DNA from: Brevinema_A sp051649605
Lineage (GTDB): Bacteria > Spirochaetota > Brevinematia > Brevinematales > Brevinemataceae
DNA: 64,000 bases
NCBI GenBank assembly: GCA_051649605.1
Contig: JBOFHK010000022.1
Coordinates: forward strand, 52,042 to 116,041
Reading direction: 5' to 3'
Position 1 is the first letter of the stretch. Every line of letters starts with the position of its first letter. Positions 52,838 to 61,894 of the stretch are shown piece after piece. The notes under the pieces are model-generated. The model saw only the letters and a program-made list of their open reading frames with translations. It ran no database searches and was not told the DNA's origin. Made by a program: the position numbers and the translations under genes.

Positions 52838-54160
52838 ATGAAACACCTATTACTAAGCTCATTATTACTACTCTTAAGTTATTGTGGAAACAAAGAAATA
52901 AACGAAAATGAAATCACCCTCGTATTTCGCGGAGTTGCTGGGTTAGTCGGTGGAAAAGTCGAAGGCATAGGGCCTGATTGGGATTTAATTAAAGAAATCG
53001 TAGAACGAGAAATGCCTGGAACAACCCTCAAGCTTAGTCCTATTTTTGCTCCAGAAGGAGAGTATTTTACCAAATTAGCAATCTCTTTAAGAAATGATGT
53101 CTCCTACGATATTATTTCTGAAGATAGTTTTATTCTCCAGAGTGATGTCACTGCAGGCCTACTTTCTCCTCTAGCAGTCGAAGATTGGGAAGATTGGACT
53201 AATTTTTATGAAAGTAGTCATAATTCCGCTACAATCAATGGAAAAGTCTATACTATTCCTTGGAATACCGATGCTCGAGGATTATTTTATAGCAAAAAGC
53301 TATTTGCTCAAGCTGATATTCCCAGCAATTGGCAACCAACAAGCTGGAATGATATTTTATCGACCGCAAGAAAAATCAAAAATTTAAATTCTCCTGAGAA
53401 CATTCAAATCATTAAAGCTGCCCTTTCTCGAGTCTACGGCGAAGCAACAACCATGCAAACATTTTTAATGCTCCTCTACGGTACAGAAGATCAACTCTAC
53501 GAAAATGGCAAATGGGTCGTTGATAGTAAAGGATTATACGATACCTTGTTTTTTTTACAGACGCTAAGACAGGAAAACTTAGTCCTCGGTAATGAATATT
53601 TATTAACAACTACTGAAGGTCCTTATTCTCTACCTATGATTATTGAAGGTAATAACGGTATCCGTTTTGATGGCTCTTGGACAAGTGGTTCTTTCCTGAG
53701 CGTTGGGATGACAAATTGGAGAGATATTTATGGATTTACTTATTTTCCTACCCAATATGGTAATTCCAATAGACCCATGATCACTTTCCAAGGAGGATTC
53801 GGATTTTCGATTTCTGCCAACTCTCGTCGTAAAGAAAAAGCTTGGGAAATCATCAAATTAATTACTTCTTACAACTCCTTAAAAGAAATTTATCCCATTA
53901 GTGGACACTTATCCACCCGTAAAGATGTAGCTCAAGACACAAATTATCAAAAAATTGGACTCAATAAAGAGGCAACAGAATTAGTTTCTTACGGATTTTA
54001 TAGACCTGCCAATAATGAATACCCCGCTGTCTCCACCGAAATTCAAGTACTCGTAGAAAACATTATGCTGAATATGGATATAAAAAAAGCAATTAGTATC
54101 TTTGCCAATAATATAGAAGCAATCGTTGGTAAAGAAAAAACAATTAGAAAAATTTATTAA
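52838..54160 (+). CDS. Extracellular sugar-binding lipoprotein, system 2
   Basis: A 440-aa substrate-binding lipoprotein with a short signal ending LSYC-G (lipobox cysteine at residue 16). Features include YTIPWNTDARGLFYSKKLFA (near 138-157), the family's hinge region, and FQGGFGFSISANSRRKEKAWE towards the C-terminus. It differs clearly from the system 1 protein in sequence and binding-site context, so another glycan is likely. AAGGAGAA precedes the ATG; the first permease follows 14 bases later. Confidence 0.88.
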   Translation: MKHLLLSSLLLLLSYCGNKEINENEITLVFRGVAGLVGGKVEGIGPDWDLIKEIVEREMPGTTLKLSPIFAPEGEYFTKLAISLRNDVSYDIISEDSFILQSDVTAGLLSPLAVEDWEDWTNFYESSHNSATINGKVYTIPWNTDARGLFYSKKLFAQADIPSNWQPTSWNDILSTARKIKNLNSPENIQIIKAALSRVYGEATTMQTFLMLLYGTEDQLYENGKWVVDSKGLYDTLFFLQTLRQENLVLGNEYLLTTTEGPYSLPMIIEGNNGIRFDGSWTSGSFLSVGMTNWRDIYGFTYFPTQYGNSNRPMITFQGGFGFSISANSRRKEKAWEIIKLITSYNSLKEIYPISGHLSTRKDVAQDTNYQKIGLNKEATELVSYGFYRPANNEYPAVSTEIQVLVENIMLNMDIKKAISIFANNIEAIVGKEKTIRKIY

Positions 54161-54174
54161 AAGGAAAAATAAGT

Positions 54175-55056
54175 ATGTATCAAATCAAAAAAAATATTCA
54201 TTTTTCCTCTTTCTTATTTTTTTTTCCAGCACTAATACTACTTTTAATTTTTATTATTGTACCAGTAATACTAGCATTCTCTTTAGCGTTTACCAATTAT
54301 CAGCTTACAGGGATTTCTTTAGATGATATAAAATTTATTGGGATGGATAATTTTATACGAGCATTATCCGACCAACGTTTTTATACAGCCTTACAAAGAA
54401 CCCTTGTCTTTCTTATTTTTTCCTCTTTTATTGGACAACAATTATTTGGATTTTTTTTAGCCTTACTTATGAAACAACGAAATATCCAAGTAAGACGCTT
54501 CACAGGATCTTGTGTGTTAGCAGGTTGGGTTTGCCCCGAAGTAGTTGCTGGAATGTGTTTTATAGCATTTTATACCCATGGAGGCATGTTGGATACCATC
54601 GTACAAGCTTTTGGTATCAAACCCCTCCCATGGCTTATAGCCATTCCGATGACTTCCGTCATTATTGCAAACATTTGGCGAGGGACAGCATTTTCTATGC
54701 TCCAATTTCAAGCAGCTCTTGATAAAATTCCTGATAGTGTGAAAGAGGCAGCAGTACTCGATGGGGCAACTCCTTTTATTCGCTTAACTCATATTATCAT
54801 TCCTATGTTGAAAAAAGACATTCTCACTAATATGATTTTGAATACCTTATCGACACTTGGAGTATTCGGAATGATTTTTATGCTAACTAGAGGAGGGCCT
54901 GGTGATAAAACCCAAGTGTTTTCTCTTTTCTTATACGAACAAGCTTTTATCCGCTACCAACTAGGTTATGGTACTGCAATTTCCATCATTATTCTAATCG
55001 TAGGCATGACTTTGAATACCTTATACCTTCGTTTAATTGCAAATGAAAAAATATAA
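54175..55056 (+). CDS. Sugar ABC transporter permease (MalF type), system 2
   Basis: A 293-aa permease with six membrane segments and the EAA loop VKEAAVLDGATPFIRLTHII (near 189-208). It belongs with the lipoprotein upstream and the permease downstream (five bases between). Confidence 0.88.
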   Translation: MYQIKKNIHFSSFLFFFPALILLLIFIIVPVILAFSLAFTNYQLTGISLDDIKFIGMDNFIRALSDQRFYTALQRTLVFLIFSSFIGQQLFGFFLALLMKQRNIQVRRFTGSCVLAGWVCPEVVAGMCFIAFYTHGGMLDTIVQAFGIKPLPWLIAIPMTSVIIANIWRGTAFSMLQFQAALDKIPDSVKEAAVLDGATPFIRLTHIIIPMLKKDILTNMILNTLSTLGVFGMIFMLTRGGPGDKTQVFSLFLYEQAFIRYQLGYGTAISIIILIVGMTLNTLYLRLIANEKI

Positions 55057-55061
55057 TATAA

Positions 55062-55904
55062 ATGAGTAAATCCATGACCAATAATAAAAGAAAATTCTTT
55101 ATCGAAATTATTACTTCTATCATTCTAATTATTATCGGAATAATTTTTATTACTCCTTTTATTTGGTTGATTTTAACTTCTTTTGATAAAATAGGAATGC
55201 CTTTTTTAAAAATTCCTGACTTCACCTTTAATAATTATATTACTATTCTTTCTAATTCAGCTAATCAAATTTCTATTATGAATGGATTATATCTTGCCCT
55301 AGGGAGTGCTTCGCTTACAACCCTTCTCTCATTATTAGCTGCATATCCCTTATCTCGTTATCCTATTAGTTATAAATTCAAAGTTTTATACTTTCTTCTT
55401 TTTTTAACAGGATTACCAGGGATTGCGTTAATTATTCCGATTTATCAAATGTTTATTGCTTTAAATGTTCAAAATAGCTTAACCCCTATTGTGTTTTACT
55501 TAGGGGCAATGGGTATTCCTTACTCTGTTTGGTTAATGAAAAATTTCCTTGACAACGTGGATATCGAATTAGAAGAAGCGGCTTGGGTAGACGGAGCAAG
55601 TCAACTTATGAGTATTAGAAAAATCCTTATCCCTCTAACTTTCCCTGGAATTACTACAGTATTTATTTTTAATTTCTCAGGCGTATGGGGAAATTTCTTT
55701 GTTCCTTATATTTTACTCCAATCACCAGATAAATTTCCTATTGCCCTCAGTATCTACCAATTTTTTGGTCAGTATGGAGATATTCAATATGGCCCTCTTG
55801 CTGCATTTTCATTTATTTATATGCTTCCTACATTGATCCTATATATCATTGCACAAAAAGTTATGTCTCAAGGATTCAGCCTTAGTGGGGGAACAAAAAA
55901 TTAA
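55062..55904 (+). CDS. Sugar ABC transporter permease (MalG type), system 2
   Basis: A 280-aa permease with six membrane segments, the EAA loop EEAAWVDGASQLMSIRKILI (near 171-190) and the MalG-like C-terminus VMSQGFSLSGGTKN. The ribosome site is weak and it follows the previous gene by five bases, so translation may depend on the upstream gene. Confidence 0.88.
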   Translation: MSKSMTNNKRKFFIEIITSIILIIIGIIFITPFIWLILTSFDKIGMPFLKIPDFTFNNYITILSNSANQISIMNGLYLALGSASLTTLLSLLAAYPLSRYPISYKFKVLYFLLFLTGLPGIALIIPIYQMFIALNVQNSLTPIVFYLGAMGIPYSVWLMKNFLDNVDIELEEAAWVDGASQLMSIRKILIPLTFPGITTVFIFNFSGVWGNFFVPYILLQSPDKFPIALSIYQFFGQYGDIQYGPLAAFSFIYMLPTLILYIIAQKVMSQGFSLSGGTKN

Positions 55905-55933
55905 TTTTATTATTCTAGTCGAGGAGTATAACT

Positions 55934-58900
55934 ATGGATACTACAAAAAGATTTAAATTAGAACACTTCAAACAACGATCTTTAGAAAGCTACCGCTATC
56001 GATTTTATGAAGAACAAGTAATAGAAAGTTTTTTTAGCTTGGTAGATCCTGATGAAAATAATGGTAAAAAACCTTTAAAAAAAGATAATACATGGGAAAC
56101 ATACAGCGTAGGAGAAAGTATTTGGACAGCACACGATAGCTATATGTGGCTTCATGCAACAGTCGCAATTCCCAGCAATTGGAAATCAAAAAAACCTGCA
56201 CTTGTTATCGAAGGTATTTCTTATTGTCATAAAGGGAGTGTCCGTATCCATGATTATTCAGGGCCTATTGCTGAACCAAAATGGATGGGAATAGAATTGA
56301 TGTGTTTTCTCAATCAAAAACCTTTTCAAGGAATTGATGACAATCATCCTGTTGTCCTTCTTCCCGAAGAAGTTATTGGAACAAGTATAGAAATCGACCT
56401 CCGTGTATGGTCTGGTACTGATCGTACTAGTAAAAATCGCCCCTTTTCAACAGAAATTCGTAAAGCACAAATTTGTTTGATCGATACAAGAGTGGAATCG
56501 TTTTATTTTTGGTCGACTGCTCTTCTTCAAACAATCTGTCAATTAGAAGAAACTCATCCAAATCATCCCCCTCTTTACACCCTATTAGACCAAGCACACA
56601 AGATTATTCGTTGGCAGAATCCTGGGTCAGAAGAATTCCGTAACTCCTGCGAGCAGGCTACTTTATTAATCGAAAAAACAATCCCTAAAATCCCTAAACA
56701 CCACATTGCTACTGATTATGCTACAGGGCATACCCACCTAGATGTTGCATGGCTCTGGAGAATTAAACATGTCATCGAAAAAACAGCACGATCTTGGTCA
56801 ACAGCTATTCAAAATCTTAAGGAAGATCCAGAGTTTAAATTTTTACAGTCGCAAGCTCAACTATATGCCTACATCAAAGAGTATTACCCTGATTTATACA
56901 AAGATATTAAATATATGGTTGAAGCAAAGCGTTGGGATCCTAATGGTGCTATGTGGGTAGAAGCAGATTGTAATCTCTCAGGTGGAGAATCCCTTACCCG
57001 ACAAATTCTTTACGGTAAACAGTTCTTTAAGGATGAATTTAATATAGATAGTTCGTTTTTATGGTTACCTGATGTTTTTGGTTATTCTATCGCTCTACCT
57101 CAAATTCTAAAAAAATCAGGTGTTCATACCTTCATCACAAGTAAAATAAGCTGGAATCAATACAATCGTATGCCCCATGATTTATTTTGGTGGAAAGGGT
57201 TGGATGGCACAAAGATTTTAACAACCTTTATTGTAACTCCAGAACCTAAACCAAGAGAAAATTGGTACTACACATACAATGCTCAAATGACTGTTGAAGT
57301 CGTTACAGAAGCTTGGGAAGCATTCCAAGATAAAGATGTTGTCGATATTTTTGTTCATCCTTACGGTTGGGGCGATGGCGGAGGTGGTACAACATACGAA
57401 CAGCTCCACCTCCGTCAAAAACTAGAAAAAATGCCTGGTATTCCTAATATCAAAAGTGCCTTAACTTCAGAGTTTTGTACCGATTTACATAAAAAAGTTG
57501 AATTTGCCCCCGTTCCTTTATATACAGGTGAATTATATTTGGAGTATCATCGAGGTACTTATACTTCTCAAGCAGATATTAAAAGATACAATCGAAAAAA
57601 CGAACTTGCCCTTTGTCATACAGAGCTAATCCTTTCTTGGAATTTTCTCGTTACCAAAAAAACCTACGACAAAGAAGAGTATAAAAAACTATGGCATCTC
57701 TATTTAGTCAATCAATTCCATGATATTTTACCAGGATCTTCTATCCATAACGTCTATATCGATGCACGAAACGATCATAAACAGATCGAAACAAAATTGA
57801 ATAAAATCCGACAAAATACAATAAAAGAGCTTGTAGAATCCAAACCTCTAACATGGACAGTCTTTAATCCTCTTCTTCATAAAAGACAAGATATTCAAAA
57901 AATCTCTTATTTCCCTGAAGCCGAACAGTACCTCTGGACAGATTACAAAGGAAGCCCTCTAAAAATACAAAAAGTAGAAAATGAATTGTGGATTTCGGAT
58001 TTATCTATTCCTTCTTGTGGTTGGACAACAATCCACGCAGAAAAAACAACTCCACCTCAATATAGCTCCCCATTCCAATATAAAGACCATTTTTTAGAAA
58101 GTCCTCTCTATATCATTGAATGGAATAATTCTGGACAGATCATACGTTTCTATGATAAAAAATACAAAAGAGAGTTGTTGGTAGAAGGACAATCTGGTAA
58201 TATTTTGGAGTTGTTAGAAGATAAACCACGTAACTATGACGCTTGGGAGTTTGAGCCTTACGCTGCAGAAAAAACCAGTATTATTACCAATCTCACCAAA
58301 ACAGAAGTAGTTACCGATGGTTCTAATAGTATTATTATCCGTTTTCATTGGGATTTTAATAATAGTGTTATTATTCAAGATATGACTGTATATAGCAGTA
58401 GCCCAAAAATCGATTTTATAACTTATGTTGATTGGAAAGAAAGAGAACAAATTCTCAGATCGGCGTGGACAGCGGATATTATACCCACTAATGCAAATGC
58501 CTATTACGATATCCAATATGGTAATGTTGCCCGTCCTGTTCATCAGAATACCTCTTGGGATGTGGCACGATTCGAAGTTTGTGCCCATCGTTGGGCTGAT
58601 CTTAGTGAAAGAGAGTATGGATTTAGTATTTTAAACGACGGTAAATACGGGTATTCCGCAACAGAAAACACCTTAAGAATTACCCTCCTAAAAGGGTCAA
58701 ATCTTCCCGATAACTCTGCTGATTTGCACGAACATCGCTTTACCTATAGCCTACTTCCTCACCAAGGAGATTGGATTCAAGGTAAAACTGTCTCCTACGC
58801 TGCGGAACTGAATGCTCCTTGTTATATTTTTGAAGGACAGTCCGTATTACCGTCCCATAGTCTTCTATCTGTATCTCCAGAAATAGCTGTTGAATTAGAT

Positions 58901-59116
58901 GCTTTTAAATTGGCAGAAGATAGTAATAAAATTATTATCCGTATTCATGAATACGAAGGAAAAAGAGAAAAATTTATCTTGTCTCCAGGATTTGAATTTT
59001 CTTCTTGGGAAGAAACAGACCTAATGGAACAAGTTCTTGATGTAGGGTATTCTAAAGAAATACCTATATCACTGAAAGGTTATGAAATCAAAACCTATGC
59101 GTTAACTATTGAATAA
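55934..59116 (+). CDS. GH38 alpha-mannosidase
   Basis: A 1060-aa cytoplasmic enzyme of the family 38 length, cleaving alpha-mannosides such as trimmed N-glycans. The N-terminal 260 residues form the family's jelly-roll domain; the zinc-binding HTHLDVAWLWR begins at residue 266; WLPDVFGYS carries the nucleophile aspartate (380); VHPYGWGDGGGG (near 475-487) and HDILPGSSI (near 595) are further landmarks; the C-terminal 450 residues are beta-sandwich. There is no signal peptide, so the substrate must be imported by the neighbouring ABC system. GAGGAG precedes the ATG. Confidence 0.92.
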   Translation: MDTTKRFKLEHFKQRSLESYRYRFYEEQVIESFFSLVDPDENNGKKPLKKDNTWETYSVGESIWTAHDSYMWLHATVAIPSNWKSKKPALVIEGISYCHKGSVRIHDYSGPIAEPKWMGIELMCFLNQKPFQGIDDNHPVVLLPEEVIGTSIEIDLRVWSGTDRTSKNRPFSTEIRKAQICLIDTRVESFYFWSTALLQTICQLEETHPNHPPLYTLLDQAHKIIRWQNPGSEEFRNSCEQATLLIEKTIPKIPKHHIATDYATGHTHLDVAWLWRIKHVIEKTARSWSTAIQNLKEDPEFKFLQSQAQLYAYIKEYYPDLYKDIKYMVEAKRWDPNGAMWVEADCNLSGGESLTRQILYGKQFFKDEFNIDSSFLWLPDVFGYSIALPQILKKSGVHTFITSKISWNQYNRMPHDLFWWKGLDGTKILTTFIVTPEPKPRENWYYTYNAQMTVEVVTEAWEAFQDKDVVDIFVHPYGWGDGGGGTTYEQLHLRQKLEKMPGIPNIKSALTSEFCTDLHKKVEFAPVPLYTGELYLEYHRGTYTSQADIKRYNRKNELALCHTELILSWNFLVTKKTYDKEEYKKLWHLYLVNQFHDILPGSSIHNVYIDARNDHKQIETKLNKIRQNTIKELVESKPLTWTVFNPLLHKRQDIQKISYFPEAEQYLWTDYKGSPLKIQKVENELWISDLSIPSCGWTTIHAEKTTPPQYSSPFQYKDHFLESPLYIIEWNNSGQIIRFYDKKYKRELLVEGQSGNILELLEDKPRNYDAWEFEPYAAEKTSIITNLTKTEVVTDGSNSIIIRFHWDFNNSVIIQDMTVYSSSPKIDFITYVDWKEREQILRSAWTADIIPTNANAYYDIQYGNVARPVHQNTSWDVARFEVCAHRWADLSEREYGFSILNDGKYGYSATENTLRITLLKGSNLPDNSADLHEHRFTYSLLPHQGDWIQGKTVSYAAELNAPCYIFEGQSVLPSHSLLSVSPEIAVELDAFKLAEDSNKIIIRIHEYEGKREKFILSPGFEFSSWEETDLMEQVLDVGYSKEIPISLKGYEIKTYALTIE

Positions 59117-59142
59117 TATAGATACAATAAAAGGAGAGTTAT

Positions 59143-60501
59143 ATGAAAATTGTATTGGTTGGTGCTGGAAGTGCCCAGTTTGGTTTAGGAATGGTAGGAG
59201 ATATTTTCACCTCTAAAATTTTAGAGGGCACTGAAATTTCCCTTCTCGATATTAATCCTGAATCTCTCAAACGCGTTCATACGAAATGTAGCGACTTTAT
59301 CAAACAACATAAATTAAACTATACTATCAGCTCTACATTGGATAGAAAAGAAGCCTTCCAAAACGCAGATTTTATTATTATTTCTATTGAAGTGGGCGAT
59401 CGTTTTAAGCTTTGGGAAGAAGACTGGAAAGTACCTCTCCAATATGGGGTACAACAAGTCTACGGAGAAAATGGAGGAGCTGGGGGGACATTCCATGCCC
59501 TAAGAGTAATTCCTCCTATTTTAGAAATGGTCGCTGATTCCCAGAAAATCTGCCCTGATGCAACGATATTTTGTTTTACTAATCCCATGACTGCTATCTG
59601 TACCACGGTACAACGTGCTTTCCCTAAAGCAAAATTTATCGGTATGTGTCATGAAATCGCTTCCTTAGAAAAACACCTACCCAAAATTCTCAATTTAAAA
59701 TATGAAGAAATGGAAACTATCGCTGCTGGTTTAAACCATTTTTCTTGCTTATTAGAAATTACAGAGAAAAAAACAGGTAAAGATCTCTATCCCCAAGTAT
59801 TAGCTCATGCACCAGCTTATTTCAAAAAATTATATGGGACTTCCGATGGATTATTAGAAGCACTTGAAAAAAATAAAACTGATCATCAAGAAGGATTCGC
59901 TGGGACTGTCACCCAAACAGAAAGTCAATTCGAATGGGTAGAACGAGGGCTATTTAAATTTATCATGGAAACCTATAAACTCCTCCCAATTACCACAGAT
60001 AGTCATTTTGGAGAATACCTAAGCTGGGCTTGGGATACAGTTGACCATCGAGGGATTTTAGATTTCTTTGATCTTTATAAAATCTATCTCAGTACCCCGC
60101 CTGAAGATACAGAGATATCTCTCAAACGACATGAACGTGTTGTCTACCTGATAGAAGCAATAGTCAGCGATCAGGCTTATATAGAGGCTGCAGTTAATAT
60201 TATGAATAACGGACTAATTGCAGGCATACCTGATTCTGTCGCTGTAGAAGTTCCAGCAAAAATATCAGCAAAAGGAATTGAAGGAATTACTCCTCCCGCT
60301 ATTCCTAAAGGTATGCTCGGATTATTACGAAACTATGCAAGTGCCTACGATATTCTCGCCGATGCAATCATTTATAAAAGTAAGGATTTAGTGTTACAAT
60401 CTCTTCTTGCTAATCCTGTAGTCAATAAAGCACATTGTCTTCCAGAGATGATCAACAGAATGATAGATTTACAAAAAAATTGGCTTTCTTATTTAAAATA
60501 A
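59143..60501 (+). CDS. GH4 glycosidase, second type (alpha-glucosidase/alpha-galacturonase-like)
   Basis: A 452-aa GH4 enzyme distinct from that at 51369. Motifs are LVGAGSAQFGLGMVGDI at the N-terminus, CFTNPMT, GMCHEIAS (metal-binding) and GLNHFSCLLEI. The GAGSAQFG signature and the YGENGGAGGTFHALR loop place it nearer the AglA/LplD-type branch than MelA. Substrate unknown: alpha-glucoside, alpha-galacturonide or alpha-mannoside are possible. AAAGGAGAG precedes the ATG. It is the last gene of the second operon, before a strong terminator. Confidence 0.82.
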   Translation: MKIVLVGAGSAQFGLGMVGDIFTSKILEGTEISLLDINPESLKRVHTKCSDFIKQHKLNYTISSTLDRKEAFQNADFIIISIEVGDRFKLWEEDWKVPLQYGVQQVYGENGGAGGTFHALRVIPPILEMVADSQKICPDATIFCFTNPMTAICTTVQRAFPKAKFIGMCHEIASLEKHLPKILNLKYEEMETIAAGLNHFSCLLEITEKKTGKDLYPQVLAHAPAYFKKLYGTSDGLLEALEKNKTDHQEGFAGTVTQTESQFEWVERGLFKFIMETYKLLPITTDSHFGEYLSWAWDTVDHRGILDFFDLYKIYLSTPPEDTEISLKRHERVVYLIEAIVSDQAYIEAAVNIMNNGLIAGIPDSVAVEVPAKISAKGIEGITPPAIPKGMLGLLRNYASAYDILADAIIYKSKDLVLQSLLANPVVNKAHCLPEMINRMIDLQKNWLSYLK

Positions 60502-60530
60502 CGAGGGTAGCTATAGATACGATAAAGAAC

Positions 60531-60565
60531 AGAACGTCCTATTTATAGGACGTTCTTGGATTTTT
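60531..60565 (+). terminator. Intrinsic terminator of the second glycan operon
   Basis: AGAACGTCCTAT and ATAGGACGTTCT (60531-60556) form a 12-bp stem with a TT loop, followed by TGGATTTTT. Confidence 0.88.
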
Positions 60566-60684
60566 AAAAATTCTCTCCATTAACTTAAATAAGTATTGTT
60601 GATAGTAAATCAAATATTATATGGAGTAAAGAATCTACAATAAAATTATTTGAGAATAAAGAAAGTAATTTATTATCCTATATA

Positions 60685-60713
60685 TTGACACATTTTAAAG
60701 ATATTTTTATAAG
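60685..60713 (+). promoter_or_regulatory. Sigma-70 promoter of the Gfo/Idh gene
   Basis: TTGACA (60685-60690) and TATAAG (60708-60713) with a 17-base spacer, 40 bases before ATG 60754. The -35 begins with TTG that could be misread as a start codon, but the ribosome site and the Rossmann motif place the start at 60754. Confidence 0.7.
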
Positions 60714-60753
60714 GAATAGTTATTTAGTAACTCAGTACTTTTATGGAGAAACG

Positions 60754-61788
60754 ATGAAAAAAATTAAATTGGGATTTATTGGTTATGGAAAAAGTACCCA
60801 CCGTTATCATATGCCTTTTATTGATCCAGAAAAATTTCAAATCATATCTTATTATACAAGAGGACTACACACTTTTGAAATGCCCTACCTTCTTCCTATC
60901 AAACAACATAAAAATTTATCAGAGTTTTTACAATCAGATATTGACTTAGTAGTAGTCACTAGTCCAGCTTCTATTCATTACGAGCATGCTAAATTAGCTC
61001 TATTAGCTGGAAAACATGTTTTAGTTGAAAAACCCTTTTGTCATACCATAGACGAACTAGAAGATTTGTATAAACTAGCCAATCAATATCATCTAAAAAT
61101 TATTCCTTATCAAAATCGAAGATTTGATAGCGATTTCCTAACCTTTCAAAAAGTACTCCATAGCGGAGTTTTAGGTTCAATTTTGGAAATAGAATCTAAT
61201 CATACCATGTATCGAGATGATAATGATAACTTATCAGAAGGATCTCCTTACGATGGCAGCGTTTACGGTCATGCTGTTCATTTTATCGATCAAATCGTCT
61301 CTTATTTCGGTAAACCAGATCACGTAATCCACGATATTACCAATCAAAAACAAGCTCTCTCTCAACATCCCTATCAGATTCCTGAAGATTTTTATGATAT
61401 AAAACTAATCTATCCTACTCTTCGTGTGCGTGTTCGTCATTCAAGATTAGTCGTCCAAGCTCCTCCCCGATGGATTGTGCACGGTACAGAAGGAAGTTTT
61501 GAAAAATATATGATCGATCAACAAGAGCGGGATTTAAAAAAAGGAATTTTTCCAAATAATTCTAACTTCGGCAAAGATCTTCCTGAAGGGATCGGTACTA
61601 TATATTTTCGCAATGGATCTAAAAAATCGGTGGAAACAGTCTATGGGGGATACAATCAATTCTATGACAGTCTCTATAGTTATCTAACAAATACTGGTAC
61701 TTCCCCTGTTAGTTATGATGAAGTAAAAACTGTATTAACAATTTTATATCACATTGTACAAAAAAATATAGGAGTTACTTCTTATTAA
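60754..61788 (+). CDS. Gfo/Idh/MocA-family oxidoreductase
   Basis: A 344-aa NAD(P)-dependent oxidoreductase with the Rossmann motif GFIGYGKSTHRYH at the N-terminus, VVTSPASIHYEHAKLALLAG, the catalytic EKPFCHTIDELEDL (EKP motif) and YQNRRFDSDFLTFQKVLHSG, similar to E. coli YdgJ-type enzymes that act on inositols or sugars. It is transcribed from its own promoter after the terminator of the glycan operon, so its role there is plausible but unproven. GGAGAAACG precedes the ATG. Confidence 0.87.
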   Translation: MKKIKLGFIGYGKSTHRYHMPFIDPEKFQIISYYTRGLHTFEMPYLLPIKQHKNLSEFLQSDIDLVVVTSPASIHYEHAKLALLAGKHVLVEKPFCHTIDELEDLYKLANQYHLKIIPYQNRRFDSDFLTFQKVLHSGVLGSILEIESNHTMYRDDNDNLSEGSPYDGSVYGHAVHFIDQIVSYFGKPDHVIHDITNQKQALSQHPYQIPEDFYDIKLIYPTLRVRVRHSRLVVQAPPRWIVHGTEGSFEKYMIDQQERDLKKGIFPNNSNFGKDLPEGIGTIYFRNGSKKSVETVYGGYNQFYDSLYSYLTNTGTSPVSYDEVKTVLTILYHIVQKNIGVTSY

Positions 61789-61834
61789 TTATGATAAATC
61801 AATAAGAATGTTATTTATAGAGCACTATCTAATA

Positions 61835-61870
61835 AAACATGGCACACTAACTAATCAGTATGCCATGTTT
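61835..61870. terminator. Bidirectional hairpin between Gfo/Idh gene and pyk
   Basis: AAACATGGCA pairs with TGCCATGTTT around a 16-base loop. On the plus strand it is followed by ATTTATT, on the minus strand by TTATTAGAT. It is well placed between convergent genes. Confidence 0.7.
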
Positions 61871-61894
61871 ATTTATTATAAATAAGAGTTTTTC

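Noticed and set aside
60685..60753. TTG start extending the Gfo/Idh protein by 23 residues
   Set aside because: TTG is part of a TTGACA -35 box, and the Rossmann motif and ribosome site fit ATG 60754.
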